A stretch of DNA of 64,000 bases, taken from NCBI RefSeq assembly GCF_005405925.1, contig NZ_BJHV01000001.1:2232001-2296000 (forward strand), written 5' to 3'. The notes below the pieces were generated by a model. It was not told where the DNA came from. It worked only from the letters and a program-made list of their open reading frames with translations, and ran no database searches. The translations under genes were made by a program, and so were the position numbers. This DNA is from Streptomyces antimycoticus. Its GTDB lineage: Bacteria > Actinomycetota > Actinomycetes > Streptomycetales > Streptomycetaceae. Below, piece by piece: positions 26,845 through 35,919 of this stretch; positions within the stretch are counted from its first letter, which is position 1; each line of letters begins with the position of its first letter.

Positions 26845-26867
26845 CGTCATGCAGCTCCTGCATGACG
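26845..26867. promoter_or_regulatory. Perfect 10+3+10 palindrome, probable LysR operator
   Basis: CGTCATGCAG-CTC-CTGCATGACG lies in the 89-base gap between the divergent LysR and hydrolase genes. Length, symmetry and position fit a LysR recognition site used for both autoregulation and activation of the hydrolase gene. Confidence 0.65.
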
Positions 26868-26919
26868 AGGTGCGCAACGGGTCTTGGACGTCCGCGTCGA
26901 CCGCTGCTGTCATCCCACC

Positions 26920-27672
26920 ATGACCTTTGTCTTCGTCAACGGCGTTCCCGTGACCTCCGCGGTGTGGACCCCGCTGATCAACGAGTTGTCCGCGTCCCAG
27001 CGGCGGGACACGGTCCTGCTCTCCCCTCCTGGCTTCGGCGCGCCGCTCCCCCCGGACTTCGGGGCCACCTTCACCGACTACCGGGACTGGCTCATCGACG
27101 AGCTGTCACGGTTCGAGGCACCCGTGGACGTCGTCGGCCACGACTTCGGCGGTGGCTACGCCCTGGAGGTGGCGATGACCCGTCCCGACCTGCTCCGCAG
27201 CTGGGCCAGCGACACCATCGGCGGTTACGAGCCGGACTTCGTCTGGCACGAGATCGCCAGGCTCTGGCAGACGCCGGGCGAGGGCGAGCGCCATATCGAG
27301 TGGATCTTCTCGGGAGACGTCGAGGAACGGGCAGCGCGCATGGTCGACTGGGGCATCCCCGAGCCGACGGCCGGCGAGGTGGCGCTCGGCCAGGGTCCGC
27401 AGATGGGCAGGGCCATCCTCGCGCTATACCGGTCCGCGCCCCCGGCGGTGCTGATCGAACGCGGCCGCGATCTGCCCGCGGCGGCCGCCAGGCCCGGTCT
27501 GGTCCCCATCGCGACAGAGGACCACACGGTCGGCAGCACCGCCCTCCGCCGTCGCGCCGCCCGGCGCGCCAGCGCCCGAACCGCCGAACTCGACGGGCTC
27601 GGCCACTGGTGGATGCTCCAGGACCCGGCACGAACGGCCCGCATGCTGTCGGACTTCTGGAGCACCCTGTGA
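26920..27672 (+). CDS. Alpha/beta hydrolase
   Basis: 250 residues from ATG 26920. The fold shows VFVNGVPVTSAVW (oxyanion region), the nucleophile elbow VGHDFGGGYALE with Asp as nucleophile, and the late catalytic His in LDGLGHWWMLQDP. An Asp nucleophile suggests epoxide hydrolase or dehalogenase-type chemistry. No signal peptide, so cytoplasmic. Expression is probably controlled by the divergent LysR protein through the palindrome at 26845-26867. The stop lies only a few bases from the remnant of a P-type ATPase on the other strand. Confidence 0.85.
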   Translation: MTFVFVNGVPVTSAVWTPLINELSASQRRDTVLLSPPGFGAPLPPDFGATFTDYRDWLIDELSRFEAPVDVVGHDFGGGYALEVAMTRPDLLRSWASDTIGGYEPDFVWHEIARLWQTPGEGERHIEWIFSGDVEERAARMVDWGIPEPTAGEVALGQGPQMGRAILALYRSAPPAVLIERGRDLPAAAARPGLVPIATEDHTVGSTALRRRAARRASARTAELDGLGHWWMLQDPARTARMLSDFWSTL

Positions 27673-27676
27673 CGGG

Positions 27677-28195
27677 TGGGCGCTCCGGGAAGAGGAAGAG
27701 CTGCCTCTGTACGCGCACGACGACGTGCCCGAGTCCGGAGAGCGCGCAGGCGATCGCGAGGTCGACGAGGGGCAGTGGTTCCGTTCCCAACAGGGCGCGC
27801 AGGGGCGGGAGATAGACGCCGGCCGCCTGCAGTGCCAGGGCTGTGCCCACGGCGAACAGCAGAAACGGGTTGGTGAGGCTGCCCGGGCGGGCTCGGGAGC
27901 CCAGTGCGACGCCGAGTTGGGTGGCGCCGAGCACCAGGAACATCATGGACTGCCAGGGGCGGCCGGTCTCCCGCCCAGACCCCGGCCACCAGGGTGACGT
28001 GGCGACGAACGCTCCCATGGCCAGGATCCGGGGCCACAGGCCGGCGCCGAGCACGCTCTCCTCGGGAGGTCTCGGCGGGTGGCGCATCACGTCCGGGGCG
28101 CCCGGTTCGGCTCCGAGCGCCACGCCGGGGAGGCCGCGGGTGAGCCGGTTGATCCACAGGATCTGGGCCGCGCGCCGTCCGCGCACATCGGCCAC
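27677..28195 (-). pseudogene. Cation-translocating P-type ATPase, C-terminal remnant
   Basis: Minus-strand translation AAQILWINRLTRGLPGVALG, then PPRPPEESVLGAGLWPRILA, PWQSMMFLVLGATQLGVALG and LALQAAGVYLPPLRALL is the last membrane domain of a CtpF/calcium-type P-ATPase. All catalytic domains are missing, and after the final helix the frame runs on into unrelated sequence, so the natural stop is lost as well. A CtpF-type ATPase belongs to the mycobacterial DosR regulon, which fits the neighbouring genes. Confidence 0.75.
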
Positions 28196-28324
28196 CTCGC
28201 CGGCGTCGGCCTTCGGCTCGCAGCCACCGCCCGGCGAGTCTGCCCTCCCCGGTGGTCGCTGAGACGTAGGGTCATGTCAGGCCGCACTCGGGCAACGCGC
28301 CGAACAGCGCCGTGGGAGACGCGC

Positions 28325-29197
28325 ATGGAGTGGTTGGTCTCGTTGACCGGGGCCGGGCTGGTCATGGCCGCACTGCGAGACCTGTTCCATACACTCTGGC
28401 ATCCGACTCGTCGGGGAGGCTTGAGCCGCCTGATCATGTCCGGATTGTGGAGAGCGTCCCAGCGTGTCCCCGCTCGCAAGCGGGTGGCAGGGCTCGTCGG
28501 ACCGCTGGCCATGGTCACGGTGGTCGTGATGTGGGCCTGCACCATCATCCTCGGATGGGCCATCATCTACTGGCCCCACATGCCGGAAGCGTTCTCCTTC
28601 GGAAGCGGCCTGAAACCTGCCCAGCATGCGGACCTGCTGGACGCCCTCTACGTCTCACTCGTCACGATCGCCACCCTCGGGCTCGGCGACATCGTGCCGA
28701 CCGAGGACTGGCTGCGCATCGTAGCGCCGTTGGAAGCCCTTCTCGGCTTCGCCCTGCTGACGGCCACGGTCACCTGGGTACTCGAGATCTACCCGGCACT
28801 CGCTCGGAGGAGGGTCCTGGCGATCCGCTTGGCGCTGCTGCGCCGAGCGGACCCTTCGGCCCACCAGATGGATGGCCCTCTGGGGGCCTCGCTGCTGGAG
28901 AGTGTGGCCACCGAAGTGGTACGCGTCCGCGTCGACTTCACCCAGTACGCCGAGGCGTACTACTTCCACGACGATCAAAACCACGCGCCCCTGGCCTCCA
29001 GCGTCGGCTATGCCGCTGAGCTCGCCCAGCGCGGGCAGGCTGCAGCTCGTCCCGATGTGCGTCTGGCGGCGACCATACTCGCCGGTGCTCTGGAGGCCCT
29101 TGCCACGGTCCTGGACGAGCAGTTCCTGCACACCGGCGGAACACCGGTGGAGGTCTTCGCCGCGTACGAAGCCGACCACGGCCGCAGCCTGTCCTGA
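28325..29197 (+). CDS. Two-TM ion channel protein with TLGLGD filter
   Basis: 290 residues from ATG 28325 with GGAG upstream; a longer open frame exists but lacks support. One helix at the N-terminus (WLVSLTGAGLVMAALRDLF), a second near residues 58-82, a pore segment SLVTIATLGLGDIVPTEDWL and a third helix after it form a KcsA-like pore unit. The filter reads TLGLGD rather than TVGYGD, so potassium selectivity is not assured. The C-terminal 120 residues are cytosolic. Such channel proteins are found among Streptomyces stress genes. It is the first intact member of the putative dormancy block. Confidence 0.8.
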   Translation: MEWLVSLTGAGLVMAALRDLFHTLWHPTRRGGLSRLIMSGLWRASQRVPARKRVAGLVGPLAMVTVVVMWACTIILGWAIIYWPHMPEAFSFGSGLKPAQHADLLDALYVSLVTIATLGLGDIVPTEDWLRIVAPLEALLGFALLTATVTWVLEIYPALARRRVLAIRLALLRRADPSAHQMDGPLGASLLESVATEVVRVRVDFTQYAEAYYFHDDQNHAPLASSVGYAAELAQRGQAAARPDVRLAATILAGALEALATVLDEQFLHTGGTPVEVFAAYEADHGRSLS

Positions 29198-29289
29198 CGT
29201 CTTGCGGCCGCTACCGCGTGCCCACCCTCGGCGGCTCCAGGATCCGCGACAGCTGAGGCGCCGCATGAGCCTGATCGTGACGGCGCCGT

Positions 29290-29965
29290 CCCGCACCGTG
29301 GCGGCACCCGACGTGGACCCGCGCGCCCGCAGGAACATCCGCCAGGACGCTCAGCCGTCCTCCGATGGCGGCGCCAGCAGCCACATGGCCAGTCAGCGCG
29401 ATAGGGCCGAGCACTTCCGTGTTCCGCGGCCGGAGCAGGACCGGCGTGGGACCGTCCGGCAGGTCGTGCTCGGGGTCGGCGACCTCACACAGGACTCGGC
29501 GGCCGTACGGATCGCCTACCGCGAGGCGCAGGTGCGGGGCGGCGCGAACTCCCCCGCCTCGTGCGGCGGCGGCCGTGGCGAACGTGAACTCGATCGGGGC
29601 GGCCGACTCAGGCGGGTCCTGGATGCCCCCCACCACATCTCCCCCGGCGGCCCCGGGCGCCTCGCCGCCCCTGTGCCGCACCAGCACGACCGGGCACGTG
29701 GCCCGGCCGAGCACCTGCAACCCGATCGAGCCGAGCAGAAACCGGGCAACGGCGCCACGGCCCCGCGAGCCCAGCACCAGCATCTCCGAGCCCGCGTCGT
29801 GGGCCACCGGAGCCGGGACGGCGGTCTCCGACGCCAGCTCGGTGGAGACCGACACATCCGGGCAGCGGGCGGCGAGATCGGCTTCCGCATCGTCCAGGAC
29901 CTTCTCTGCCCACTCCTTGCGGACCTCGGGAGCCTGAGCGGTCCGCGTCGTCGACAGACGCACAT
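29290..29965 (-). pseudogene. Universal stress protein, decayed
   Basis: Recognisable USP pieces are EWAEKVLDDAEADLAARCPD, the ATP-binding loop region MLVLGSRGRGAVARFLLGSI with CPVVLVRHRG, and the start of a second domain (IEFTFATAAAARG, VGDPYGRR). The first third of domain one is missing and domain two drifts out of frame. It was a two-domain USP of the type common in OsdR/DosR regulons. Confidence 0.7.
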
Positions 29966-30024
29966 AAGCACGCAGACCGGGTCGCAGACCGGGTCGTCTC
30001 GCACCGGGGCGACCGGAGCCGGAA

Positions 30025-30395
30025 GCCCCTTGTTGCGCCCCTCCGACCGGCTGCAGTTCCGGCTCTCCATCCTGCTGCTGTTCGTACTGCTGATTGGCCT
30101 GCCGACTGCCTCGCTGGGTGCCGGATGGGCCGCGTACACGTCTGAGATGCACACGCCCGCGTCCAGGCGGCGGAACGCACCACGTGACGGCGCCTGACCG
30201 CGGACAGCGAGGGGACTGCTGCCGCCCGGCAGTGGGCGCAGGTCAGCTGGACGGATCGGGACGGGTCGAAGCGGACGGGCGCCCCCCGCGGGGCCACAGA
30301 CACTCCCAAAGGCACCATCGCGCGGATCTCGGTGGACGGCGAGGGGATCTCGCTCACCGGTCACGGGACTGCCCGATGCAATCCCGAGAATGACG
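30025..30395 (+). pseudogene. Rv1733c-like membrane protein remnant
   Basis: One frame gives LLRPSDRLQFRLSILLLFVL and GAGWAAYTSEMH, a hydrophobic N-terminal region. After a stop another stretch reads QWAQVSWTDRDGSKRTG, then DTPKGTIARISVDGEG. This order (charged start, helix, soluble domain with a TAxWTDxDG-like strand) resembles the Rv1733c family, a DosR-regulon membrane protein. Interrupted by a stop and a frameshift and lacking the second helix. Confidence 0.5.
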
Positions 30396-30601
30396 ACGTG
30401 CCCGAGATCGGCGACGAGCTGGCGGCCGGGCGGGCACTGCACGATCCGGGTGACCAACTGCTGGGTGCCGCGGAGCGCGATATCAAGGGCGGCGGTGGGT
30501 CGCCCCGTGCCCGGACACACGCGGCGGCGTGGGGGTGGCCTGCCTGAAGCGCTTGTACCGCGGCCTCGGACCTACGTACCCCACCGCATGTCGGAGGCAT
30601 C

Positions 30602-31276
30602 TCAGGCCGCGGTGGCGGAACCCTCCGTGTCATCGGTTCCGTAGGCGATGTGCTCGGTGACCGAGACAACCCCGTCCACGCCCCGGCACAGCCGCACGAT
30701 GACCGGGACCAGGCTCCTGGCCTGGACCGATCCTTCCAGCGTGACCTCGCCCTCCCGTACCTCGACCGTCACGGCCGAGGGCGCCAGACGCAGGGTCCGA
30801 CGCAGTAGATCCCCTTGGATCTCGTCGCGAATCGCGTCGTCGTGGCGCAGGAATACCCGCAGCAGATCGCCACGGCTGATAATGCCGAGCAGCTGGTCGG
30901 TCTCGTCCACCACGGGAAGCCGCTTGATGCTCCGGGCCGACATCACGCGAGCCGCCTCGACAACCGTCCACTCCGGACGCGCGCACACCGCGGGCGCCGA
31001 CATCAGCTCCTCCGCCCTCGCCCCCTCCGCCTTCGCGCGCTCCCACGCCTCCAGACGCGGGAGGGGCAGCCGACCGGACGGGTCGGTCTGCCCAGACGAC
31101 TTGCGCAGCAGATCGGCCTCGGACACCACGCCGATCGGGCGCCCGGAACCGTCCACGACCGGCACGGCTGTGACGTCGTACTCAGTGAGGAGCCGCACGA
31201 GTTCCTTGAATGGCAATGCGCGTGGTGCCTGGACCACCGGACGCGTCATGAGCTCTCCGACCGTTCTGTGGTGCAT
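30602..31276 (-). CDS. CBS-pair and BON domain protein
   Basis: 224 residues from ATG 31276 with AAAGGAG upstream. CBS 1 begins TVGELMTRPVVQAPRALPFK and contains VTAVPVVDGSGRPIGVVSEADLL. CBS 2 contains RSIKRLPVVDETDQLLGIISRGDLL. Residues about 155-215 form a BON domain (VEVREGEVTLEGSV, GVDGVVSVTEHIAY). CBS pairs bind adenine nucleotides and BON domains often contact membranes, so this is probably an energy-state sensor or adaptor. Divergent from the nitroreductase gene with two Dev-box-like palindromes between. Two paralogues lie at 32755 and 53218. Confidence 0.88.
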   Translation of the reverse strand: MHHRTVGELMTRPVVQAPRALPFKELVRLLTEYDVTAVPVVDGSGRPIGVVSEADLLRKSSGQTDPSGRLPLPRLEAWERAKAEGARAEELMSAPAVCARPEWTVVEAARVMSARSIKRLPVVDETDQLLGIISRGDLLRVFLRHDDAIRDEIQGDLLRRTLRLAPSAVTVEVREGEVTLEGSVQARSLVPVIVRLCRGVDGVVSVTEHIAYGTDDTEGSATAA

Positions 31277-31399
31277 GTCCCGACTCCTTTCGGAGACTCG
31301 CGGCGGGGTCGGCCGGTGTTCCCTTATCGATCCTGCCAGCTCGTCCCCACCGCCGGATGAGCCTCATGGCTCCCCCTCCCGGCCGCACGGCCCCCAACG

Positions 31400-31413
31400 G
31401 GGCCATCCGGCCC
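31400..31413. promoter_or_regulatory. Dev-box-like palindrome, GGGCC-ATCC-GGCCC
   Basis: A perfect 5+4+5 inverted repeat of the DevR/OsdR pattern GGGnC-N4-GnCCC, in the divergent promoter of the CBS-BON and nitroreductase genes. Its centre is 22 bases from the next box. The pattern is common by chance in GC-rich DNA, so position is the main support. Confidence 0.45.
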
Positions 31414-31421
31414 TGGCTCAA

Positions 31422-31435
31422 GGGCTGGCCGTCCC
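31422..31435. promoter_or_regulatory. Second Dev-box-like site, GGGCT-GGCC-GTCCC
   Basis: It matches the right half-site exactly and the left with one change. It lies two helical turns (22 bases centre to centre) from the box at 31400-31413, so both would face the same side of the DNA, 52 bases before the nitroreductase start. Confidence 0.4.
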
Positions 31436-31486
31436 AGGACACCGCTCGCCGACCGTGCCACGTTGGAGGTGAGGCAGAGAGGCGGG

Positions 31487-32725
31487 ATGTCGATGCGTGC
31501 CCAAGTCGGCGACCAACTGATTGTCGAAAGCCCCACCACCGGTGCCACCCAGCGGGACGGTGAGATCGTCGGACTCCGCCATGACGACGGAACACCTCCC
31601 TATGACGTGCGGTGGTCGGACTCGGACCAGGTCACCCTCGTGTTCCCCGGACCGGACGCACACATTCACCACATCGAGCACGGGCCCGAAGGACACCTGG
31701 AGGAGACCGGCCATCGAGGAACGGGAACAGCGCCCAGGACCACTCAAGCGCTCTCCGAAGCGGTGGTCATGGCTCTGGTGCAGGACGCCACGGCCGCCCC
31801 GTCGATGCACAACACCCAGCCCTGGCGATTCCAGTACTCCCGCCGCAACCGCGTCTTCCATCTGCGGGCCGACCTCCGGGGCGCTCTGCCGCACAGCGAC
31901 CCCGTACTCCGGTCCCTGCACATCGGCTGTGGCGCCGCCCTGATGAACCTGCGGGTCGCGGTCGCGCACGAGGGCTGGCAGGCGACCACCCGGGTACTGC
32001 CCGACCCCAACGACCCGATGCTGCTGGCCTCCGTGACACTCACCGGCCCGCTCGGCGACGAGGACGATCCGGCCACCCTGTACCCCGCCGTGCACGCCCG
32101 GCACACCAGCCGGTACCCCTTCGCCGAGACCCCGCTGCCCGATGCGGTGCTGACCGCCCTCGCCGAGGCCGCACACCGGGAGTACGTTTCGCTGTCCTTC
32201 GCCTCCGGCTTGCATTTGCAGTCCGTCATGGACCTGGCGCTGGAGGCCGAGGCTCGCAACCTCACCGACGCCGGCGCCGCAGCGGACCTGGCCCGCTTCA
32301 CCCGCCGGGCGGACGATACGCGGCCGGCCACCGAAGGAGTCCCGGAATACGCCTTCGGGCCCCGCCGCCGCATCGGCAAGGCCCCCATGCGTGACTTCGC
32401 CGGCGGCAAACCGATCCCCGGCCGCCCGACCGTCGATTTCGAAACCGCACCCCACCTGGCGCTGCTGAGCACCTCACGCGACCGGCCCCTGGACTGGCTG
32501 CGCGCCGGCCAGGCGATGGAACGGGTCCTGCTGCGCGCCACCATCGAGGGAGTCTCGACCTCGTTCATCACCCAGGCCCTCGAATGGCACGACCTGCGCT
32601 GGCCGCTGCGCGACCCCATGTCGGGCAACGCGTATGTGCAGATGGTGCTTCGGCTGGGATATGGCCGACCCGGCTCCCAGACCCCCAGGCGGCCGGTCCA
32701 CGATGTGCTGGACCTCGAGCCATAG
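31487..32725 (+). CDS. DUF1918 domain fused to an Acg-type nitroreductase
   Basis: 412 residues from ATG 31487 (ATG 31493 is an equal candidate). Residues 1-70 are a DUF1918 domain (RAQVGDQLIVESPTTGA, RDGEIVGLRHDDGTPPYDVRW, VFPGPDAHIHH), normally a free-standing protein of about 60 residues. The rest is an Acg/Rv3131-type nitroreductase: ATAAPSMHNTQPWRF, HIGCGAALMNLRVAVAHEGW, HTSRYPF and RAGQAMERVLL. Acg proteins carry or sequester FMN and are DosR-induced in mycobacteria. The fusion suggests that the two domains work together, or that a deletion joined two adjacent regulon genes. Confidence 0.87.
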   Translation: MSMRAQVGDQLIVESPTTGATQRDGEIVGLRHDDGTPPYDVRWSDSDQVTLVFPGPDAHIHHIEHGPEGHLEETGHRGTGTAPRTTQALSEAVVMALVQDATAAPSMHNTQPWRFQYSRRNRVFHLRADLRGALPHSDPVLRSLHIGCGAALMNLRVAVAHEGWQATTRVLPDPNDPMLLASVTLTGPLGDEDDPATLYPAVHARHTSRYPFAETPLPDAVLTALAEAAHREYVSLSFASGLHLQSVMDLALEAEARNLTDAGAAADLARFTRRADDTRPATEGVPEYAFGPRRRIGKAPMRDFAGGKPIPGRPTVDFETAPHLALLSTSRDRPLDWLRAGQAMERVLLRATIEGVSTSFITQALEWHDLRWPLRDPMSGNAYVQMVLRLGYGRPGSQTPRRPVHDVLDLEP

Positions 32726-32754
32726 CCACACCCGCACGATCAGGAGCACCCCCT

Positions 32755-33426
32755 TCAGAAGGTGCCCGCCGTCGTCTCCCCGCGTCCGACACCCCGGAAA
32801 TGGCACTCGACATCCACCACGCCCTCCACGGCCCGGGCGAGGCGCGCGGCCACAGGGATCGGGGCGGTGTCGCGGAGCTGCCCGCTGAGCGTGACAACTC
32901 CCTCATCCACCCCGACATGGATGCCGCTGTCGCCAGGAAAGAGATAGGCCACCACCGTGCGGCGGACCTCCTCCTCGATGTCCTCGTCCGGACGAAGGAA
33001 GACCTTCAGCAGATCACCCCGGCTGACAATTCCCAGCAGCATCCCCTCGGCATCGACCACGGGAAGCCGTTTGACCCCTCTGACGGCCATAATCCGGGCC
33101 GCCTCGGCCAACGTGGCATCCGTGTGCACGCTCACCGCCGGGGAACTCATCAGCTCCTCCGCCGTCACCGCTCCCGCTTTGGCGAGGTCAGGGAGGTGCC
33201 GCAGTTGCTCGAAGCGGTCCGGGTCGCTGTCCCGGAGTTCCTCCTTGGGCAGCAGATCCGCCTCGGAAACGACGCCGATAACACGCCCATCACCCTCCAG
33301 CACCGGCATGGCGCTCACCCGCCACTGCCTCAGCGTCTGCACCATCTCCTTGAACTGCGCGTCACGCCCGACAGCCACCACCGTCCGGGTCATCACATCA
33401 CTCACGATGTGCGGAGTCTCGGACAC
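32755..33426 (-). CDS. CBS-pair and BON domain protein
   Basis: 223 residues from GTG 33426, preceded by GGAGGACGG. CBS 1: IVSDVMTRTVVAVGRD and VSAMPVLEGDGRVIGVVSEADLL. CBS 2: RGVKRLPVVDAEGMLLGIVSRGDLL. The C-terminal BON part contains VDEGVVTLSGQLRD and AVEGVVDVECHF. Same architecture as the proteins at 30602 and 53218. It converges on the nitroreductase gene, and a Dev-box-like palindrome lies 31 bases upstream. Probably a nucleotide-sensing stress protein. Confidence 0.88.
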   Translation of the reverse strand: MSETPHIVSDVMTRTVVAVGRDAQFKEMVQTLRQWRVSAMPVLEGDGRVIGVVSEADLLPKEELRDSDPDRFEQLRHLPDLAKAGAVTAEELMSSPAVSVHTDATLAEAARIMAVRGVKRLPVVDAEGMLLGIVSRGDLLKVFLRPDEDIEEEVRRTVVAYLFPGDSGIHVGVDEGVVTLSGQLRDTAPIPVAARLARAVEGVVDVECHFRGVGRGETTAGTF

Positions 33427-33456
33427 ACGACCGTCCTCCTTCTGCTTCTGCCTCGT

Positions 33457-33470
33457 CGGCCCCACGGCCC
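33457..33470. promoter_or_regulatory. Dev-box-like site upstream of a CBS-BON gene
   Basis: Read on the minus strand it is GGGCC-GTGG-GGCCG, one base off the GGGnC-N4-GnCCC pattern, close to the start of the minus-strand CBS-BON gene. Confidence 0.35.
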
Positions 33471-33544
33471 ACCACTTCCAGTCTCCGGCCGGGGAGTGTC
33501 CTCCGGCCACCGGAGAGCGCATCGTTCGGCGAATCAGTCCCTGT

Positions 33545-33865
33545 ATGTGCGGGCGCGGCCGTTACGGTCGCCCTGAACTCAGTCTTCGAGGTCATCGCGT
33601 TCTGCCTGCTGAGCGGTTCTACGTCGACCTGCCGCCTGGCTGGCTCGGTGTCATTTGCCTCGGCATCCCGCTGCTCGCCAGGTTCTCACCCGCCGCATGG
33701 GCGAGACCGAGCTCGGCCACGAGCGGTACGAGAACGACGTCCTGCCGAAGATCTGCCCGTTCGCCCTCTACGGGCTGCTGTTCACGATCACCACCCTCTT
33801 CGCCCTGCAGGGGAAAAGGATCACCTCACAGCCGCTGGACGTCGTCCGTATCGCCATCGCGCTGC
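33545..33865 (+). pseudogene. ACR3-type arsenite efflux pump remnant
   Basis: Pieces in alternating frames read VTVALNSVFEVIAFCLLS, VDLPPGWLGV, GETELGHERYENDVLPKI and FALYGLLFTITTLFALQGKR, matching a central part of ACR3-family arsenite permeases. There is no start, at least two frame changes, and the 3' end merges into the SulP remnant on the other strand. Nonfunctional. Confidence 0.65.
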
Positions 33866-33919
33866 AATGGCCGCCTGGGCTGCTGTGCTGCCGAGGCAGC
33901 CTTTCGGGGTGGGAGGGTT

Positions 33920-35089
33920 GCGGTCGGCGGCTGGGTGTGAGTTCGCCACTGAGCTTGCCGTGGAGGTAAGCGCTGGGCCCGTTCAGACCGGTGATCTGGA
34001 CGGTCTTGCCGCGCTGGGTGTACTTGGTCTCGATCGCGTCGAGGGCTGCGACGGAGGAGGCGTCCCAGATGTGGGCGGCGGACAGGTCGATGACGACCTT
34101 GTCGGGGTCGGTCGTGTAGTCGAACTGGCCGACGAGATCGTTGGAGGAAGCGAAGAACAGCTCGCCGGTGACCCGGTGGACCACGATGGCGTGGGCGGGG
34201 TCCGTGACGGCGGTGACCTGGGCGAGGTGGGCGACGCGGTTGGCGAAGACGACCATGGCGGTGATCGAGCCGACGACGACACCGATGGCCAGGTTGTGGG
34301 TGGCCACGACGACCGCGACGTTGATCGCCATGACGGTGAGCTCCCCGGCGGGCATCCGCTTGAGCGTCTTCGGGGCGATGGAGTGCCAGTCGAAGGTCAC
34401 GAACGACACCATGACCATGACGGCGACCAGGGCGCCTATGGGAATATCCGAGACGGCCGGGCCGAAGACGATGCACAGCACCATCAGGAACGAGCCCGCC
34501 AGGAACGTCGAGAAGCGGGCGCGGGCACCGGAGACCCTCACGTTGATCATCGTCTGGCCGATCATGGCGCAGCCGCCCACGCCACCGAAGAAGCCGGTGA
34601 CGATATTGGCGATGCCCTGACCGATGGACTCACGGGTCTTGCTGGAGCGGGTGTCGGTGATCTCATCCACCAGCTTGGCCGTCATCAGCGACTCCATCAG
34701 ACCGACCGGCGCCATCGCGAAGGCGCACGGCGCGATGGTGGTCAGCGTGTCCAGGGTGAACGGCACATCGGCAGGCCGGAACCGGCAGGGAGGACGGCAA
34801 CTCGCACGGTGGCGACCAGGTAGCCCAGGCCGTGTTCGCGGTTCATCGGCGCGGTCACGAGCGCGACGGCGCCGGCCGCGGCGGAGATCATCGCTCGGCG
34901 CCCGCCGACGATCGCGATGGTGGCGGCCACGGTGAAGGAGGCGAACAGGCCGATGGCCGGATCGACCCCGACGATGATCGAGAACGAGATCGCCTCGGGG
35001 ATCAGCGCGAGCGCAACCGCCAGGCCGCCCAGGACCTCGGTGCGGGAGGACGGTCTGCTGCGGCTCTTCCGCTGGTGTGAGGCTTGCAT
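33920..35089 (-). pseudogene. SulP-family anion transporter, internally deleted
   Basis: The N-terminus ([40 protein letters not shown]) is joined out of frame, near 34770, to the second half (PFTLDTLTTIAPCAFAMAPV, FFGGVGGCAMIGQTMINVRV, then a STAS domain with VIDLSAAHIWDASSVAALD). About 100-150 residues covering the middle helices are missing, and the original stop after GKLSGELT is lost. SulP/STAS transporters carry sulfate or bicarbonate. It overlaps the ACR3 scar, showing repeated deletion here. Confidence 0.75.
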
Positions 35090-35919
35090 GCTCTCAACGA
35101 AGTCTCCAAGTGATCGGGCAGTAGATCGAGGACGAGATCCGGCGCATGGGGTCGCAGATGAGGCTGGTTCGTAGAAGGCGGGCGGTGTCCGTGACCGGAG
35201 CTGCCATAGGGACAGTGGGTGCTCTGCTGGGATCCCCTACGTCAGCTGGCCGCGGCCCAGAGCATCACCGTGGACGAGCTGGTCACCGAACAGCTGGCCA
35301 AACTCGTCGCACCACGCCCCGTCCGGGCCTTCCGTGGTACAACGTGCTGCACGCCGACAATCGCACCCACACACCCGGCCTCAAGCCTCATGTGCGGTGA
35401 AGCCGACGACGCGTGATGCTGATTGTTGGCGCATGCCTCGTCTTCGCCTCCAGACCCGGGTCAAGCGCACCGTCGGCGCCAAGAAAGCGGCCGAGACCGG
35501 GCTCGCCCTCATCGACATCTCCACAGGCGCCATCGAGCCGAACCTGTCGAAGAGCGGACCCGGCCCCGGATCAGCGAGGTCGTCGGCCGCTACCACCACG
35601 GGCCTGCTCCGCATCGCCGACGCCTCGTGCGCGATGGCGAACCGCGACCACTACAACAGACACCGGCAGCACCGATCCCTCGGACAACTCCGCGAATACG
35701 CGCAGATCGCATAGGGTGACACAGATTCCGGCACCCACAGGCCGCGATCTGACCGGATCGGCGACCGCCCGCACGCTGCGGTCACTCACAGAGTAGAGAG
35801 CTGGGACAGCGAGGCTCGACCCCCGCGCGCGGCCGGCCAGGGTGAGCCTGCGGCGTTTGCGAGGCTGATGCGACTGCCGGCACCGGTGACCACGGCGATC
35901 GCGCTGCTCAGGACAGCGG
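35090..35919. other. Remnant-rich non-coding stretch
   Basis: No intact gene. Around 35630-35714 the plus strand reads HYNRHRQHRSLGQLREY, like the end of an IS3/IS481-type integrase core. Around 35820-35920 the minus strand reads SSAIAVVTGAGSRISLA, resembling the first strand of an SDR enzyme without the rest. Both are fragments. Confidence 0.4.
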
